Origin: Dama dama
Taxonomy: Eukaryota > Chordata > Mammalia > Artiodactyla > Cervidae
Direction of reading: 5' to 3'
Assembly (NCBI RefSeq): GCF_033118175.1
Contig: NC_083696.1
Coordinates: 41,897,001 to 41,961,000, forward strand
DNA length: 64,000 bases
In this document: positions 1 to 10,763 of the stretch, in pieces
Layout: each line of letters begins with the position of its first letter
Position numbering within the stretch: position 1 is the stretch's first letter
Position numbers and translations under genes: made by a program
Notes under the pieces: generated by a model
Told to the model about the DNA's origin: nothing
Seen by the model: only the letters and a program-made list of their open reading frames with translations
The model's database searches: none

Positions 1-1135
1 GGGCTCAAAGGGGCCCATTCTTCCTGGCTGTGGGGCTTGGAGGGGAGGGAACGGCACTATGGCTTTGACCCCGGAGAGACATGACTGGCCCAGTGTTCCC
101 CCTTTGCCCTGCGGCTCTCTTGGTTCTATCTACTGACCTCATGGGATTGTCCTTTGAGTCTGTCTTGGCTGCGGTGCACGGCCAGAGAGACGGGGCCTTT
201 CTTCCCTGCCTGCGGCCCTGGCTGGTGGAGTCTGGCTCTGGTAGGTGCTGAATCCTGCCCCCCACCCCCCACCTCACCCTGGCTGCCTCCCTGCATGTAC
301 CCAGAGCCCTCTTCTTCTGCTCATCATCCCCACAGCCTCTTAGGGCCCTGCAGAGATTTCAGGAAAAACACACCCCGGCCTCCTGCCAGGGAAAGTGGTA
401 AAACCCTCTCTCCTTCCCAGGCCCTGGGGACTGGCTTGGTGTGCTGTTTTATTCTCTGGTGGCCAACCGCTCCCCACTCCCCAACTCAGTTCTCTGGGAT
501 TCACCCTCACATGCCCCGTTAGCAACAGATGCCGTCATAGGCATCGAGGGACCCGTTTACGCGTGGAGGGAGCTATGGGTGTCCTCCTAGGAAGATTCCC
601 AAGTAGAATCTTTTAGTCCTTCTTGGCTGTCTTTAAATACACCCAGAGGGCTTGTTGTTTAGGGCTTTTTCTGAGATGAAGGTTCCTAAACTCAGTGAAG
701 TCACACAGCTTCCAGAGGTTTTCGGTAGCTCTTCGGGGCACTGATCAGCTCTGACATGAAAGGTAGGCAGGTCCAGGCTTATTCTTCTTATAGTGTCCTC
801 TTCTTCACTCAGTTGGTCTCATGAGAAAATTCTCTGCATCACTCCATTATTTACTGATTCCTGGGGGTCAAGCTCAGCCAGCCTGCCCTCCCTCTAGGGG
901 AAGCAACCTTGTGTATTAAGGATGCCCAGGATTTGTTTGAGGCAGGTGAGGTAAGACACATATATAGCAAGGGCTGCAGTGAGGAAATGTGTTTTCATAC
1001 TCACAGATTGCTGGAAACAGGAGACAGGCCATGCTGGGAAAACACACGGGGAAGACCAGGGTTGATCAGGAGGCAGAGGGAGGCGGGGGAGGATGGAATA
1101 CCAGGGCAAGAGTCTTCAAGTGGTTTCTGCATTAA
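1..1135. other. unique sequence, no gene recognised
   Basis: Mixed-composition sequence without a recognisable repeat or a convincing reading frame. Open frames on both strands overlap each other and have no domain-like pattern, so I treat them as chance. I see no splice-flanked exon or promoter signature. Confidence 0.5.
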
Positions 1136-1362
1136 GGCTTCCCAGGTGGTGCTAGTGGTAAAGAACCCGCCTGCCAATGCAGGAGATATAAGAGAAGTGG
1201 GTTCAACCGTGGGTTGGGAAGATCCCCTGGAGGAGGGCATGGCAATCCACTCCAGTATTCTTGCCTGGAGAATCCCATAGACAGAGGAGCCTGGTGAGCT
1301 AAAGTCCATGGAATCGAAAAGAGTCAGTCATGACAGAAGCGACTGAGCATGCACACATGCAG
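1136..1362 (+). mobile_element. Bov-tA SINE
   Basis: tRNA-derived ruminant SINE in sense orientation. It starts with the head GGCTTCCCAGGTGGTGCTAG, carries the B-box-like GTGGGTTCAACC at about 1198, and continues through the Bov-A body (CCACTCCAGTATTCTTGCC) to a GACTGAGCATGC tail. No clean target-site duplication is visible. Confidence 0.93.
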
Positions 1363-2017
1363 GAAGTAATAGGCAGAGCAGGGTAATCAGGTTTAAGGTC
1401 GGATAATTGAGTAATGTCAGCAGGCTCTGGAGCATAGGGACTCTCCCATGTTATCTGGTAATCTGGTACCTATCTGTCTCTGGGGTGATTAGGGCAGGCG
1501 GATTGGGATCCTAGCTATTTAAGAACTTAATATAAGGAGGAGTTTGGGGGTGTGAGCCCTGGACTGGGTGGTTTCCTATCCCCAGGAATTGGCTAGAAGG
1601 GAGGGACAGTCCCTCCAGTGTCAGCAAGATTACATGATGTCAAAAACATTCAACTGAGAAATTATAAAATGTGGTTATTATCCCCCATCTCTTTGCAAAA
1701 TGTTATAGGAATTTTAGCCATTCTGCTGTATCTTCAACAATACCTTTTCTCTCTGCCTCTTCCCTGAAGTCTTCTCTCCCCACCCCTGGGGGCCTCAGAG
1801 GCAATGATTCTCTTCTCCCAGGGACTCTGCTGGTCCCTCCACAGTCCCTGCTATTCCGTGCCCAGACTTGGGGTTAACTGTGTTCACGCTGACCTCCTCC
1901 CCAGGGCCATGAGCTCCCTGAGGATTAGTCTGATCCTGTATCCCCTGCAGTGCCTTTCCCTGGCCTGACACCACAGGAAATGGTAGTGGAACACCAAATG
2001 AACTTGGGCTTTGGGCC
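1363..2017. other. unclassified sequence, possible old L2/LTR traces
   Basis: No gene is seen. The stretch 1740-2000 (CCCTGAGGATTAGTCTGATC, then GTATCCCCTGCAGTGCC) vaguely resembles the 3' end of an L2 LINE, but the match is too weak for a call. The region 1400-1660 has an LTR-like feel without a diagnostic motif. Confidence 0.3.
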
Positions 2018-2578
2018 ATGTGGATGCCATCAAACTCTAGGGAGCCATCTGTATCTCAGGGAACTCCGGACAATGTCTGCTGTCTAGGTGTCCCTCTTGA
2101 AAAAACAGCAGGGGATAATGCAAAGTGGGGATCTAGTGAGGCACTTACATTCTCATTACTAACAACATGGGCGGGCATTTCTGTGGGTATCCCCTGGCCG
2201 CCTCTGGACTATATCTGGAGCAATTCTTATTCTAGTGTTCATGACCTCATGGGAGTCCTTCAATCCCTGAACTTTCCTATAGAGGCGCATGTGCATTCTC
2301 CTAGGAGAGGAGATCCAGGGCATTCATCAGATTTTGGAATTGCTCCAAACAGGGACCAGATTGAGAGCATTACAGTGGATGGTCCCTGCCGATACAGCAG
2401 TGCAGAACTAGTGTCTAGAAGCTCCCACTGCCTCTGTCCAGGCCAGTCCTCTTGGACTCCTGTTCCTCACCATCCAGGTCAGTTCTGCTGGACTCCTGTT
2501 CCTCACGGGCCCTGTTTCTGTGCCCTTCCTTCTCCCACGGTTAGGTCTCTGGACCCCTTGGAGGGCAGTGTCTCCTAG
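2018..2578 (+). other. open frame of 186 codons, unknown
   Basis: An uninterrupted frame from ATG 2018 to a stop at 2578 in sequence I cannot assign to a repeat family. The predicted protein has no recognised domain, no signal peptide and no membrane segment. Its only internal structure is two tandem 12-residue units (PGQSSWTPVPHH then PGQFCWTPVPHG) encoded by a 36-bp DNA duplication. It ends about 70 bp before an unclassified repeat. No start context or splice evidence supports translation. A chance frame or a fragment of an unrecognised retroelement is more likely than a gene. Confidence 0.2.
2438..2509 (+). repeat. 36-bp tandem duplication
   Basis: Two head-to-tail units of 36 bp begin CCAGGCCAGTCC and CCAGGTCAGTTC and share the core TGGACTCCTGTTCCTCAC. 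The period is a multiple of three, so it keeps the surrounding frame open. Confidence 0.9.
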
Positions 2579-2649
2579 ACTGATCCTGATCAGGGGGTGA
2601 GGGTGATTTAATTCATTCTGGACCACCATCCTGGGGCTGATGGGACTCT

Positions 2650-2995
2650 GATCTGGAGAAAATGCAGAAGCAGAGGAATGCAGTCAAAGAAGACAAAATA
2701 ATAATAGTTTAGCCACCAAAAAAAGTCAAGGACTTTTGGTTCCTCCTCATAGGCTGTAGATATCCTTCTATATCCCTCCATCTGAGCCGTATCCTTGGAG
2801 GTGTCGTGTAGATAATGAAACCTGGTGGGAACCAGGTGACAAAAGTTAACTACATGTTGACCGGACTATAGCCGTGGCATAGCTGCTCCATCTTGCACAA
2901 TTCCGAGAACTGGCCCCAAGGGGATGAGGCCACCCTGGGACTGGAGATTAACTCTACTTAATCAAGATGACGCTGATCAACCATTGTGTCTGACT
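2650..2995 (+). repeat. unclassified interspersed repeat, copy 1
   Basis: This segment is homologous to the reverse complement of 6325-6660. Shared blocks include TAATAGTTTAGCCAC, ATGAGGCCACCCTGG and ATCAAGATGACGCTGATCA in the same order. I do not recognise the family. An LTR or a non-autonomous element is possible. No coding remnant is seen. Confidence 0.75.
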
Positions 2996-3139
2996 TCACA
3001 GTGTCCATTCCAGGGAACTTCTCAGGTGCTCCAAGAGCTCTGCAGCGGGGCCGCTCACTTACGCTCTCACCTACCTCCTCCTACCTGCCCAGGCTGCTCC
3101 AGCCGGCAGCAGCCAGGTGGCTGCGGGGAGACTTTGCAG

Positions 3140-3235
3140 ATGCCAACAGTAATAGCAACAACAGCAATTGCCACCGTTGCTGTCGATATTATTATTATTA
3201 CCAACTGTAATAGCAACTGTACGTCCATTAGAGCA
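3140..3235. repeat. degenerate trinucleotide tract
   Basis: Imperfect runs of AAC/AGC/ATT/ATA triplets, including an ATTATTATTATTACC stretch at about 3188-3202. It also holds a small inverted repeat (ACAGCAA ... TTGCTGT, about 3161-3183). Confidence 0.6.
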
Positions 3236-3284
3236 AAGGTGAAAGCTGACATCATCGACAGCTGACTCTGCCATAGGCTTCCCT

Positions 3285-3450
3285 GTATTCATTTTCTCAT
3301 TTGATTCTCACAACAGCCCTGGGAGACAGGAACTTTGATCTTTCCCATCTCCACTTTATGGAAGGAAACTGAGACACAGAGAAGTCAAGTTACTCACCTG
3401 AGGTCACACAGCTAGCAAATGTAGAGCCAGTTTGGATCCAGGCGTGTCCC
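3285..3450 (-). mobile_element. MIR SINE
   Basis: Antisense copy of the ancient mammalian MIR. GATTCTCACAACAGCCCTGG, then GGAAACTGAGACACAGAGAA, then GAGGTCACACAGCTAGCAAA appear in the order expected for the reverse complement of the MIR core and 3' region. Confidence 0.85.
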
Positions 3451-5441
3451 ACTCCCAAGCTCACACCTGTGGCGCCCGTACCACATTGCTGTGTACCTCA
3501 CTGCCCCCTCCATCTGGGAGCATCCCTGTCCTAGGAGCTTTTCCTCTCCCCTCTCCCCATGGCTCTCAGCACCCCATCGTCCTTCTACAGCAAAGCACTC
3601 ATCGCGGAGAATCACCGAAGCCTGTTTCTAGAGCATGAACCCCTTGAGGGCGGGGCCTGAGGGCTGGGCTCCCTGGGGGCAGGGCCTGGGTCACTCTTGT
3701 TCTCCACTGACCCGAACCTGGTGCAGCGTCTCTTCTGGTCCTGTTGTGAGGTGCAGCCTTGGGCACGACCCCTGCCTCGCCACCAGTGTGCAGCTGACTG
3801 GCCACCGTCCCCTGCCGTTGCGTGCAGTCCCCTGTCTGCCGCCTCAGACGAGGCTCGAAGGGAAGGGAGGCGAGGATGCTGGAGCTCAGAGTGTGTACCA
3901 GGCGCCCCTCCCCGCTCACATGCCAGACCTCGATGGGAACTGACATCTTCTCTTGTGCCTTGACTGCTCCCTCCTCTCTCCTTGGGGACTCACGGCCCAG
4001 AAGCTGATTGCGAAGGACAGTGCCTAGTTTTACTGGAACAAACTGCCAGCGAAAGGGCATACGCAGCCCCTCCTTCCTAAGATGCTGTGCCGCTCAGCCC
4101 TGTTCTGACAAAGAAGGCCAAGGCCAACAGGCCTTGAGGGCCTGCAGGGGCCTCTCAGTTTGGGTCTGGGCTCTGAAGGTTTGGCTGTGTCTCCAGTTGC
4201 CTGATTCTGAGGAATCTCTGTCCTGGTGGTATTCTTTCTGCCCCTGAGACCACGGCAGATGGGGGCTCTGTGGTCCCAGCCTACCTGAATCCAGATTCCA
4301 GGATAAGGGTACACTGATGCTCTTGCCTCAATGTCAGTATCTGGAGCCATGGAAACATCCACAGGAGGCCTCATCCCAGGAGATTCCCAGGTCTAAGCGA
4401 GGCTTACCCTCTGAAGCCAGAGGGCTTTGTGAGAAGAGGTACGGGGAGATACGGCCAGAAAGAGAGGTGTCGTAGAGGGCAGATATATACAGGGGACCTC
4501 TGAGCTGAAGCAGAAATGAGTATTGGGTCTTTAAAACCATGCTACTCCTCTGGATGGGCCAAAGGTTGTTTAAAGCATCAGTTGGAGCCTGCATCCATTG
4601 CAGGAACAGAATCCCAGAATCGGTGTCCCCACCAGCTTGTCCTGGGGTCTGACTCCTGTCTTCCAGGAAATCCCATTGCCTCTGTTAGCTCACCTATAGG
4701 TCCATCCATCAACCTGTCAAGAATTCATCAGTGACCCATGCACATGGCCCACCCTCTTGCTGGAGAGACAGGGTGGATGGCTGTGTACGCACACCCACAA
4801 GTGGGCACCCAGCACAGGGTGTGACTTGTATGGGATACGCCTGGTGGGGCAGGCAGGTGAATTTGGGAGGAGTCAGAGAGGGGAGGGGTCCGCATGGGTT
4901 GGGGTGCTGGGAGAAGGGCTGGGAGAGGGGTCTGGAAGGATGCAGTTCTGTGAGCAGGAGAGCAAAGAGCCTCTGACTAGATGGAATCAGGCCATGTGGT
5001 TCAGGTGCCACCAGCACCACCCTTCCGGCCCTGCTCTGAGCTTGACCCGTTAGTGCTGCCACGCCCTGGTGCCCACGCCCTTGAAGGCAGATGGGCAGCT
5101 GAGACAGGAGGGGACAGAGGAACACGGCACCTAGTGGTTCCCTCCCTCCCCCCTTTCCTCCTTTCCAAGCACTGTTCACAATAGTGAACTCAGGCAAAAC
5201 CACTGCCCTCATTGGAGCTTGCATTTACCTTTGTTACCAGTTCCTGTTTTTGGCTTTTTCTCTGTAAAATGACACTACTTCTGTCACCAAACTCAGGTTC
5301 AGATGCTCATCACTCAACAATCCAATACTGAGAGACAAGTGTTGGGTGAAAGGAAAGAGCTTTATAGAAGAAGCCAGCAATCCCAGGGAGAAGGTGGACT
5401 CATGTCCCAAATGGCCAACTCCACCTTGTTGATGAGGGAGC
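3451..5441. other. unique sequence, no gene recognised
   Basis: GC-rich to neutral sequence with overlapping short open frames on both strands and no coherent domain. A short stretch at about 5195-5235 (CTGCCCTCATTGGAGCTTGC) may be an antisense L2 3' fragment. Nothing else can be supported. Confidence 0.45.
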
Positions 5442-5451
5442 AAGAGTTTTT

Positions 5452-6216
5452 TTTTGTTTTTTTTTTTTTCATTTATTTATATTAGTTGGAGGCTAATTAC
5501 TTTACAATATTATAGTGGTTTTTGCCATACATTGATATGAATCAGCCATGGATTTACATGTGTTCCCCATCTTGAGCTCCTCTCCCACCTCCCTCCCCAT
5601 CCCATCCTTCTGGGTCATCCCAGTGCACCAGCGCTGAGCACTTGTCTCATGGATCAAACCTGGGCTGGTGATCTGTTTCACACTTGATAATATACATGTT
5701 TTGATGCTGTTCTCTCAGATCATCCCACCCTCACCTTCTCCCACAGAGTCCAAAAGTCTGTTCTATACATCTGTGTCTCTTTTTCTGTCTTGCATATAGG
5801 GTTATTGTTACCATCTTTCTAATTTTCATATATATGCGTTAGTATACTGCATTGGTGTTTTTCTTTCTGGCTTACTTCACTTAGTATAATGGGCTCCAGG
5901 TTCATCCACCTCATTAGAACTGATTCAAATGCATTATTTTTAATGGCTGAGTAATATTCCATTGTGTATATGTACCACAGCTTTCTTATCCATTCGTCTG
6001 CTGATGGACATCTAGGTTGCTTCCATGTCCTGGCTATTATAAACAGTGCTGTGATTAACATTGGGGTACATGTGTCTCTTTCAGATCTGGTTTCCTCTGT
6101 GTGTATGCCCAACAGTGGGATTGCTGGCTCATATGGCAGTTCTATTTCCATTTTTTTTCAGGAATCTCCACACTGTTCTCCATAGTGGCTGTGCTAGTTT
6201 GCACTCCCAGCAACAG
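5452..6216 (-). mobile_element. ruminant L1, 5'-truncated
   Basis: Antisense L1 copy. Its poly(A) end reads as the T-run at 5447-5470, followed by the ruminant L1 3' UTR and the end of ORF2. The copy is flanked by a 10-bp target-site duplication AAGAGTTTTT (5442-5451 and 6217-6226), so both ends are precise. At about 765 bp it keeps only the 3' tip of a 6-kb-class element. Confidence 0.93.
5819..6151 (-). pseudogene. L1 ORF2 C-terminal remnant
   Basis: Minus-strand frame of 110 codons inside the truncated L1. It encodes the extreme C-terminus of the L1 ORF2 polyprotein, downstream of the reverse transcriptase. Recognisable pieces are YEPAIPLLGI near residue 7, the CPSADEWIRKLWYIYTMEYY block in the middle, and NAFESVLMRWMNLE after it. 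The endonuclease and reverse-transcriptase domains are absent because the insertion was 5'-truncated, so the fragment cannot support retrotransposition. The frame is open by youth of the insertion, not by function. No promoter is associated with it. Confidence 0.9.
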
Positions 6217-6324
6217 AAGAGTTTTTAAAGGAGAATTTCAGGGGTGCCTGGGGTGGGAGGGCAGGGTCTATGCAAAGAATAGAACGGTCAGCTCTGACAC
6301 TCACCTTGAAATCGGTCATGCCAT

Positions 6325-6660
6325 GGTCTGATCAGCGTCATCTTGATGTTTTAAGCACAGCTAATCTCCAGTTCCAGGGTGGCCTCATTTCCTCGAGGCC
6401 AGTTCTCAGAATTGTGTACAATGGAGCAGTTTGTGTTATGGTTATAATCTGCTCATCGTGTAGTTAACTTTTTTCACTTGATGCAGATTTCAGTATCTGC
6501 AAGACAACTCAAAGAACATGGCTCAGAATATTATCTGTAGTCTGTGAGGAGGAATTAAAAGTTCTTAACTTTGTTTAGTGGCTAAACTATTACTGCGTTC
6601 TTTGACTGGATTCCTTTACATCTGCATTTTGTCACTTTTCTGATTAAATTAATTCTTTGT
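6325..6660 (-). repeat. unclassified interspersed repeat, copy 2
   Basis: Reverse-orientation partner of 2650-2995. Read on the minus strand it gives the same ordered blocks, for example ATCAAGATGACGCTGATCA near 6335-6353 and TAATAGTTTAGCCAC near 6578-6593. Copy 2 lies about 100 bp beyond the L1 insertion. Confidence 0.75.
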
Positions 6661-8949
6661 CTAAAGTTGTACAGACAAGATTCAGGCAGAGGACACGGGG
6701 TGGGATCTGTTCTGGGAATGCCTCATAGGGTCCCGTTCCCTGATACTTCTGCCTCCAAATCTTTCAAAGTCATCGGAACTTACACTTAGCTGTAAGCTGG
6801 GCTGGTCACAGCTGTGGAGGGTCCTCTCCTGGGGATATGCACCAGCATCACGGGCGCCATCACTGACACAGGGAAGCATCAGTGCAGCCCCAGATGACTG
6901 AGCGACAACCCACACATCCCCAGGTCCTGGCTGGGTTCTCCGCATCAGGCAGGGCCTCCTCGGATGCTCACGTCACACACATCCCTGCATCCTGGTGTCC
7001 CAAGCCTTCTCTTAAGTTGCCCAAGGGCAGAACAAGAAGGCCTGCCCCTCCTGTGTGTCTAAGTTAGCTGCTTCATGGTTGATTTCCAATTCATCCGCTC
7101 CGTTCCCTTGCTGGAGACTAAACACCAAAACAATTATTGTTTAATTTCAAGTGAAAGGAGCACTAAAGGAGACATGGTGTGACCTTTTCTGTGTATGTGT
7201 CTATAGATAGAGATATACAGACATTGGGATTTATTTCCCCAGGGAGAGCAGTGGCACCGTGCTGCCAGCTGGGTCTGTGTTTGGAGCTGTGTTTGTGTAC
7301 AGTGCTATGTGTAATTTATTTCCCCAGGGAACAGCTGCTAAGATGGCACATCTGATTCCTGCAGAGATTTCTTTTCCTTTTTTTAAAAAATAAACCAATC
7401 CACCCCTTACCCCCAGAGGAAAAATGTCTCCTCCGTCTAGTGACTGGTATCTTTGAGTTTCACAGTGCCTTGGCAGAGGGCTAGGACTCTGGTCCCTGCA
7501 GATTCTCTGGGATCCCAAGTCACCCAGCCTCCTTCCGCTGTCATCCTGGACAGGGGTTGGGGGAAGGGACTGCAGAATGACTTGTCCTGCTTTTTCTCAT
7601 CTTCCTTCTGTGGCGCTCCAAGTGATAGCTTCATTCATGCGTTGGCTTACTCTCCCTGGTACTCACTTTGGCCCGGAGTTAGGAAACAGGGTTCTCATTC
7701 TGTGGGTACCTCTCCCAAATCCACTCCCCACATCCCTCTGCTTCCTCAGCCAGAGCCACCTCATGAGGCAGTTCTCAGACCCTCAGGTAAATTATTAAGA
7801 ACTCCAGCTCTCTCTGTTCCCGTTCCTCCTCTGTGCCTGATTGTGGGGAGATTAGAAATGTTTAGAAGGCATTATTTAATTAGTTAGCAAATGCAATGCT
7901 TACTTTAATTTTGTAAATTCAGTAGGCACAAGTGCCCACCCACTTGTTCCAGTTGCCATAACAACTTTAAATTTCATTCGTGGTCTCTGGTGCTGTTTCC
8001 TCTTTGACTGTGAGTATCTGTGTTTTGTGTGTCTGAGGGAGTGTAGTTTTTTCCCCCCATCCTCCTCTTCTCCTGAGCCCCTACCTTGATGCCTGCTATT
8101 TCATCTTATCCTCTTTGATGCCTTCTTTTGTCCTCCATTTCCTTCAGGGTCTCCCTCCATCCCCTTCCCTGGCTGTTGGGGTTTAGGGTAAAATTATCTT
8201 CACCCATTGTTGGAACTCACGAGGCAAGAATTCTCAGAAGCTCTCTCTCTTGAGGGCTTTAGGGGACTGAGTGACTGTCTCTGTGCTGTGATTTCAGGGA
8301 CACTGAGAAGCCCCGAGAGCCTGGAATATCAACCTGGCCAGTGTTGCAAAGCCTGAAATGTCCCTGTTGAAAATTTGTAACTCTGGTCCCCTCCCCAAGG
8401 GAACAGTGAGTGCTTCTGAGGGGATTAAACTGTCAGGAGGAGTTTGCGAGGAATTAGTGACTGACCTCATGGGTGCTGTTGGTTTGAGGGGGGCAGCAGG
8501 ACAGCACCCTACTCCTGGAAAAATGAGCATGGCCACGGATGAGAGGAATTTCTGAAGTCACACACTCCACCATGCATGTCCTTTTCCAGGGAAAGTCTAC
8601 CTCTTTGGCAGATTGCACCATTTTCCCTAAAATGCATCAGAGAATTCCCAGACTTGAAACTCAAGCAACTTCTAAGTCTGGATATAAGATGTTGGCTACC
8701 CCAGGCTTCCTGTGCCTCCTGGGTGATGTCGGCCGGACACGGCAGTGATGCAGGAGGCTTTCTTGCCAAGAAGCAGGAGGACTTGACTGTAGTGGGGTCT
8801 GGGAAGTGACCTAAAAGGAGAGGACCCCAGGAGTTGCCTCTATCAGGGGCGGAAGTTGTCATCTCTGAGGGAGCCTGGAACTTGAGCTAACCATGCAGAG
8901 TCCCAAGAGGATGAATCCAGGGGAGAAACTGAAATTAGAGCCGCTTGGG
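6661..8949. other. unique sequence with two enhancer-like AT-rich spots
   Basis: No gene is recognised. Two AT-rich patches (about 7085-7200 and 7835-7985) hold homeodomain-type cores such as CAATTATTG and TTTAATTAGTTAG in otherwise complex sequence. A motif ATTTATTTCCCCAGGGA occurs twice, at about 7229 and 7314. Confidence 0.4.
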
Positions 8950-9370
8950 GGAATGTCTTAGGTTGGGTTTCCTCAAAAGCAAGCTCTAAGCCTAGAAGTT
9001 GTGTGTAAGTAGTTTATTTAGGAGTTTGGTCCTGGAAACAGATGAGGGAATGGGAGGGAAGAAAGCCAATAAAGGTATGCTGTTAAGTAGGTGACATCCT
9101 TGGGAAACTGCCACTCAGTCCCTGGGGAACTCTGGAAGATAGTATAAAACACAGAGTTATCCCACCAGAGGGGTAGAGAAACCGAGAATGAGGCCTTCAA
9201 CACTTCCAGCCCTGCGGCACTGGCAGATGCTGCTTCTGGTTGCGTTGATCGCCCAGGACTTCTGAGGGGTTTGAGAGGAGAGCTGTCAGTGCAGTGAGAT
9301 GCTGTCAGCTTGGACTGGAACAGTAGTGCTTAGGGGATGCAGGCAGGGAATCCTCTCTGGTCCATGGCTT
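8950..9370 (-). mobile_element. ERVL-type LTR, decayed (probable)
   Basis: On the plus strand it begins about TTAGGTTGGGTTTCCTC, and AGTTTATTTAGGAG at about 9010 gives an antisense AATAAA signal. The pattern resembles old mammalian ERVL-class LTRs. It lies on the 3' side of a minus-strand dUTPase-like remnant (9876-10118), the order expected for ERVL. The far edge is blurred by a SINE insertion. Confidence 0.5.
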
Positions 9371-9578
9371 GTTTATAGTTGTCGCTCAGTCATGTCTGAC
9401 CCTTTGCAACCCCATGGGCTGTAGTCTACCAGGCTCCTCCATCCATGGGATTTCCCAGGCAAGAATACTGGAGTGGGTTGCCATTTCCTTCTCCAGGCAA
9501 TCTTCCTGGCCCAGGGATTGAACCCATGTCTCCTGAATTGCAGATGGATTCTTTACCACTGAGCCACCAGGGAAGCCC
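9371..9578 (-). mobile_element. Bov-tA SINE
   Basis: Antisense unit running from TTGTCGCTCAGTCATGTCTG to the reverse tRNA-like head GCCACCAGGGAAGCCC. It sits between the LTR-like sequence and the ERVL-like internal remnant. An A-rich tract (AAAAAAAAAGAAAAAAAGAA) follows at 9653. Confidence 0.93.
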
Positions 9579-9699
9579 AGACCCGCTGCTGCCCCAGTGA
9601 AGTTTACTGTGTCTTTACTGCTGCTTCCAAATGGTGACCGATCATGCATTCTTAAAAAAAAAGAAAAAAAGAAAAGAGAGAAAAAAACAGCTTGAGGGT

Positions 9700-10340
9700 T
9701 AGTGAAACAAACTGAAGTTTTACCGCCGCAGTTGGTTCTGAGGCTGTACTTGGTTTTCATCATATTGCTATTTCTACCACCAGTTCTACATTCTTGTGCT
9801 TATCAGCATTTTTTGCTGTTCTGGGACCAAGCCATTATCCCTGAGAAACTGGGCCCCCGGGGCACTGGGACTTTGTCAGGCCATTGGTGGCCACAATTGC
9901 CCACTAGTGGTTATCAAGGTGCACACCCCCAGTGTATTGGCTGAGTTCCACACGTCGCCCTTTCTGCCTCTTCTGTGTAGCAGAAACCTTAACTCCTCAT
10001 GATAATCAGCATCAATTTCCCCTTCCACTTCCTTAACTTCTTTCTTTGCCTGCTGGTTCACCGGCATAAGGAACCCCAGAGAAAGTGTGTGGGCATCCCC
10101 CCTAGAGAGAAGGAGCACAGCTTTAAAGAGGTGGTTAAGTCATTAATGTAGGTCAGTTCTTCCGGGTCCTTGTCTTCGCACCAATTATCTGGTTTCTTTT
10201 TCCACACCTGACCTACCCTGGAACCTTCCCCTGAGGTGTGCACACACTGCTCAGCCAAGATGGATCTCACAGTGAAGGCTTCTGGCAGGAGCAAGACTCA
10301 CTACAACCTGGAGTTATCCCTTAACTTTTGACTCCAAGGA
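9700..10340 (-). mobile_element. ERVL-like internal remnant (probable)
   Basis: Decayed minus-strand sequence with one short dUTPase-like frame and frameshifts around it. Its position upstream (in minus-strand sense) of the LTR at 8950-9370 fits the 3' part of an ERVL provirus. No gag, reverse transcriptase or envelope sequence is recognised. This is an inactive fossil. Confidence 0.45.
9876..10118 (-). pseudogene. dUTPase-like fragment of an ERVL element
   Basis: A minus-strand frame of 80 codons. Residues 33-43 (GEIDADYHEEL) followed by a hydrophobic LLH stretch resemble the conserved dUTPase motif around the GVID-DY signature that precedes the final strand. ERVL-class endogenous retroviruses are known to carry a dUTPase at the end of pol, close to the 3' LTR, and an LTR-like sequence lies on the correct side. 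The frame lacks the other dUTPase motifs, including the uridine-binding glycine-rich tail, and is broken on both sides. It cannot be functional. A chance similarity remains possible because the match is short. Confidence 0.45.
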
Positions 10341-10763
10341 GCCTGTGTACAGTTCAGTTCAGTTCAGTCACTCAGTTGTGTCCGACACTTTGCTACCCCA
10401 TGGACTGCAACACACCAGGCTTCCCTGTCCATCACCAACTCCCGGAACTTACTCAAACTCATGTCCGTTGAATCGGTGATGTCATCCAACCATCTCACTC
10501 TCTGTCGTCCCCTTCTCCTTCTGCCTTCAATCTTTTGCAGCATCAGGGTCTTTTCTGATGAGTCAGTTCCTTGCATCAGGTGGTCAAAGTATTGGAGTTT
10601 CAGCTTCAGCATCAGTTCTTCCAATGAATATTCAGGACTGATTTCCTTTAGGATGGACTGGTTGGATCTCCTTGCAGTTCAAGGAACTCTCAAGAGTCTT
10701 CTCCAACACCACAGTTCAAAAGCATCAATACTTCAGTGCTCAGCTTTATTTATAGTCCAACTC

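Noticed and set aside
909..1280. 123-codon frame ending in a DIREVGSTVGWEDPLEEGMA-type sequence
   Set aside because: Its C-terminal part is simply the translated Bov-tA SINE, as are many similar frames across the window.
3604..4060. 153-codon minus-strand frame
   Set aside because: No domain, low-complexity Pro/Arg/Gly composition and overlapping frames on the plus strand.
10352..10620. direct repeats of GTTCA as a CRISPR-like or telomere-like array
   Set aside because: The short GTTCA/AACTG units are the normal 3' tail of BovB, also seen at 30231 and 38525.
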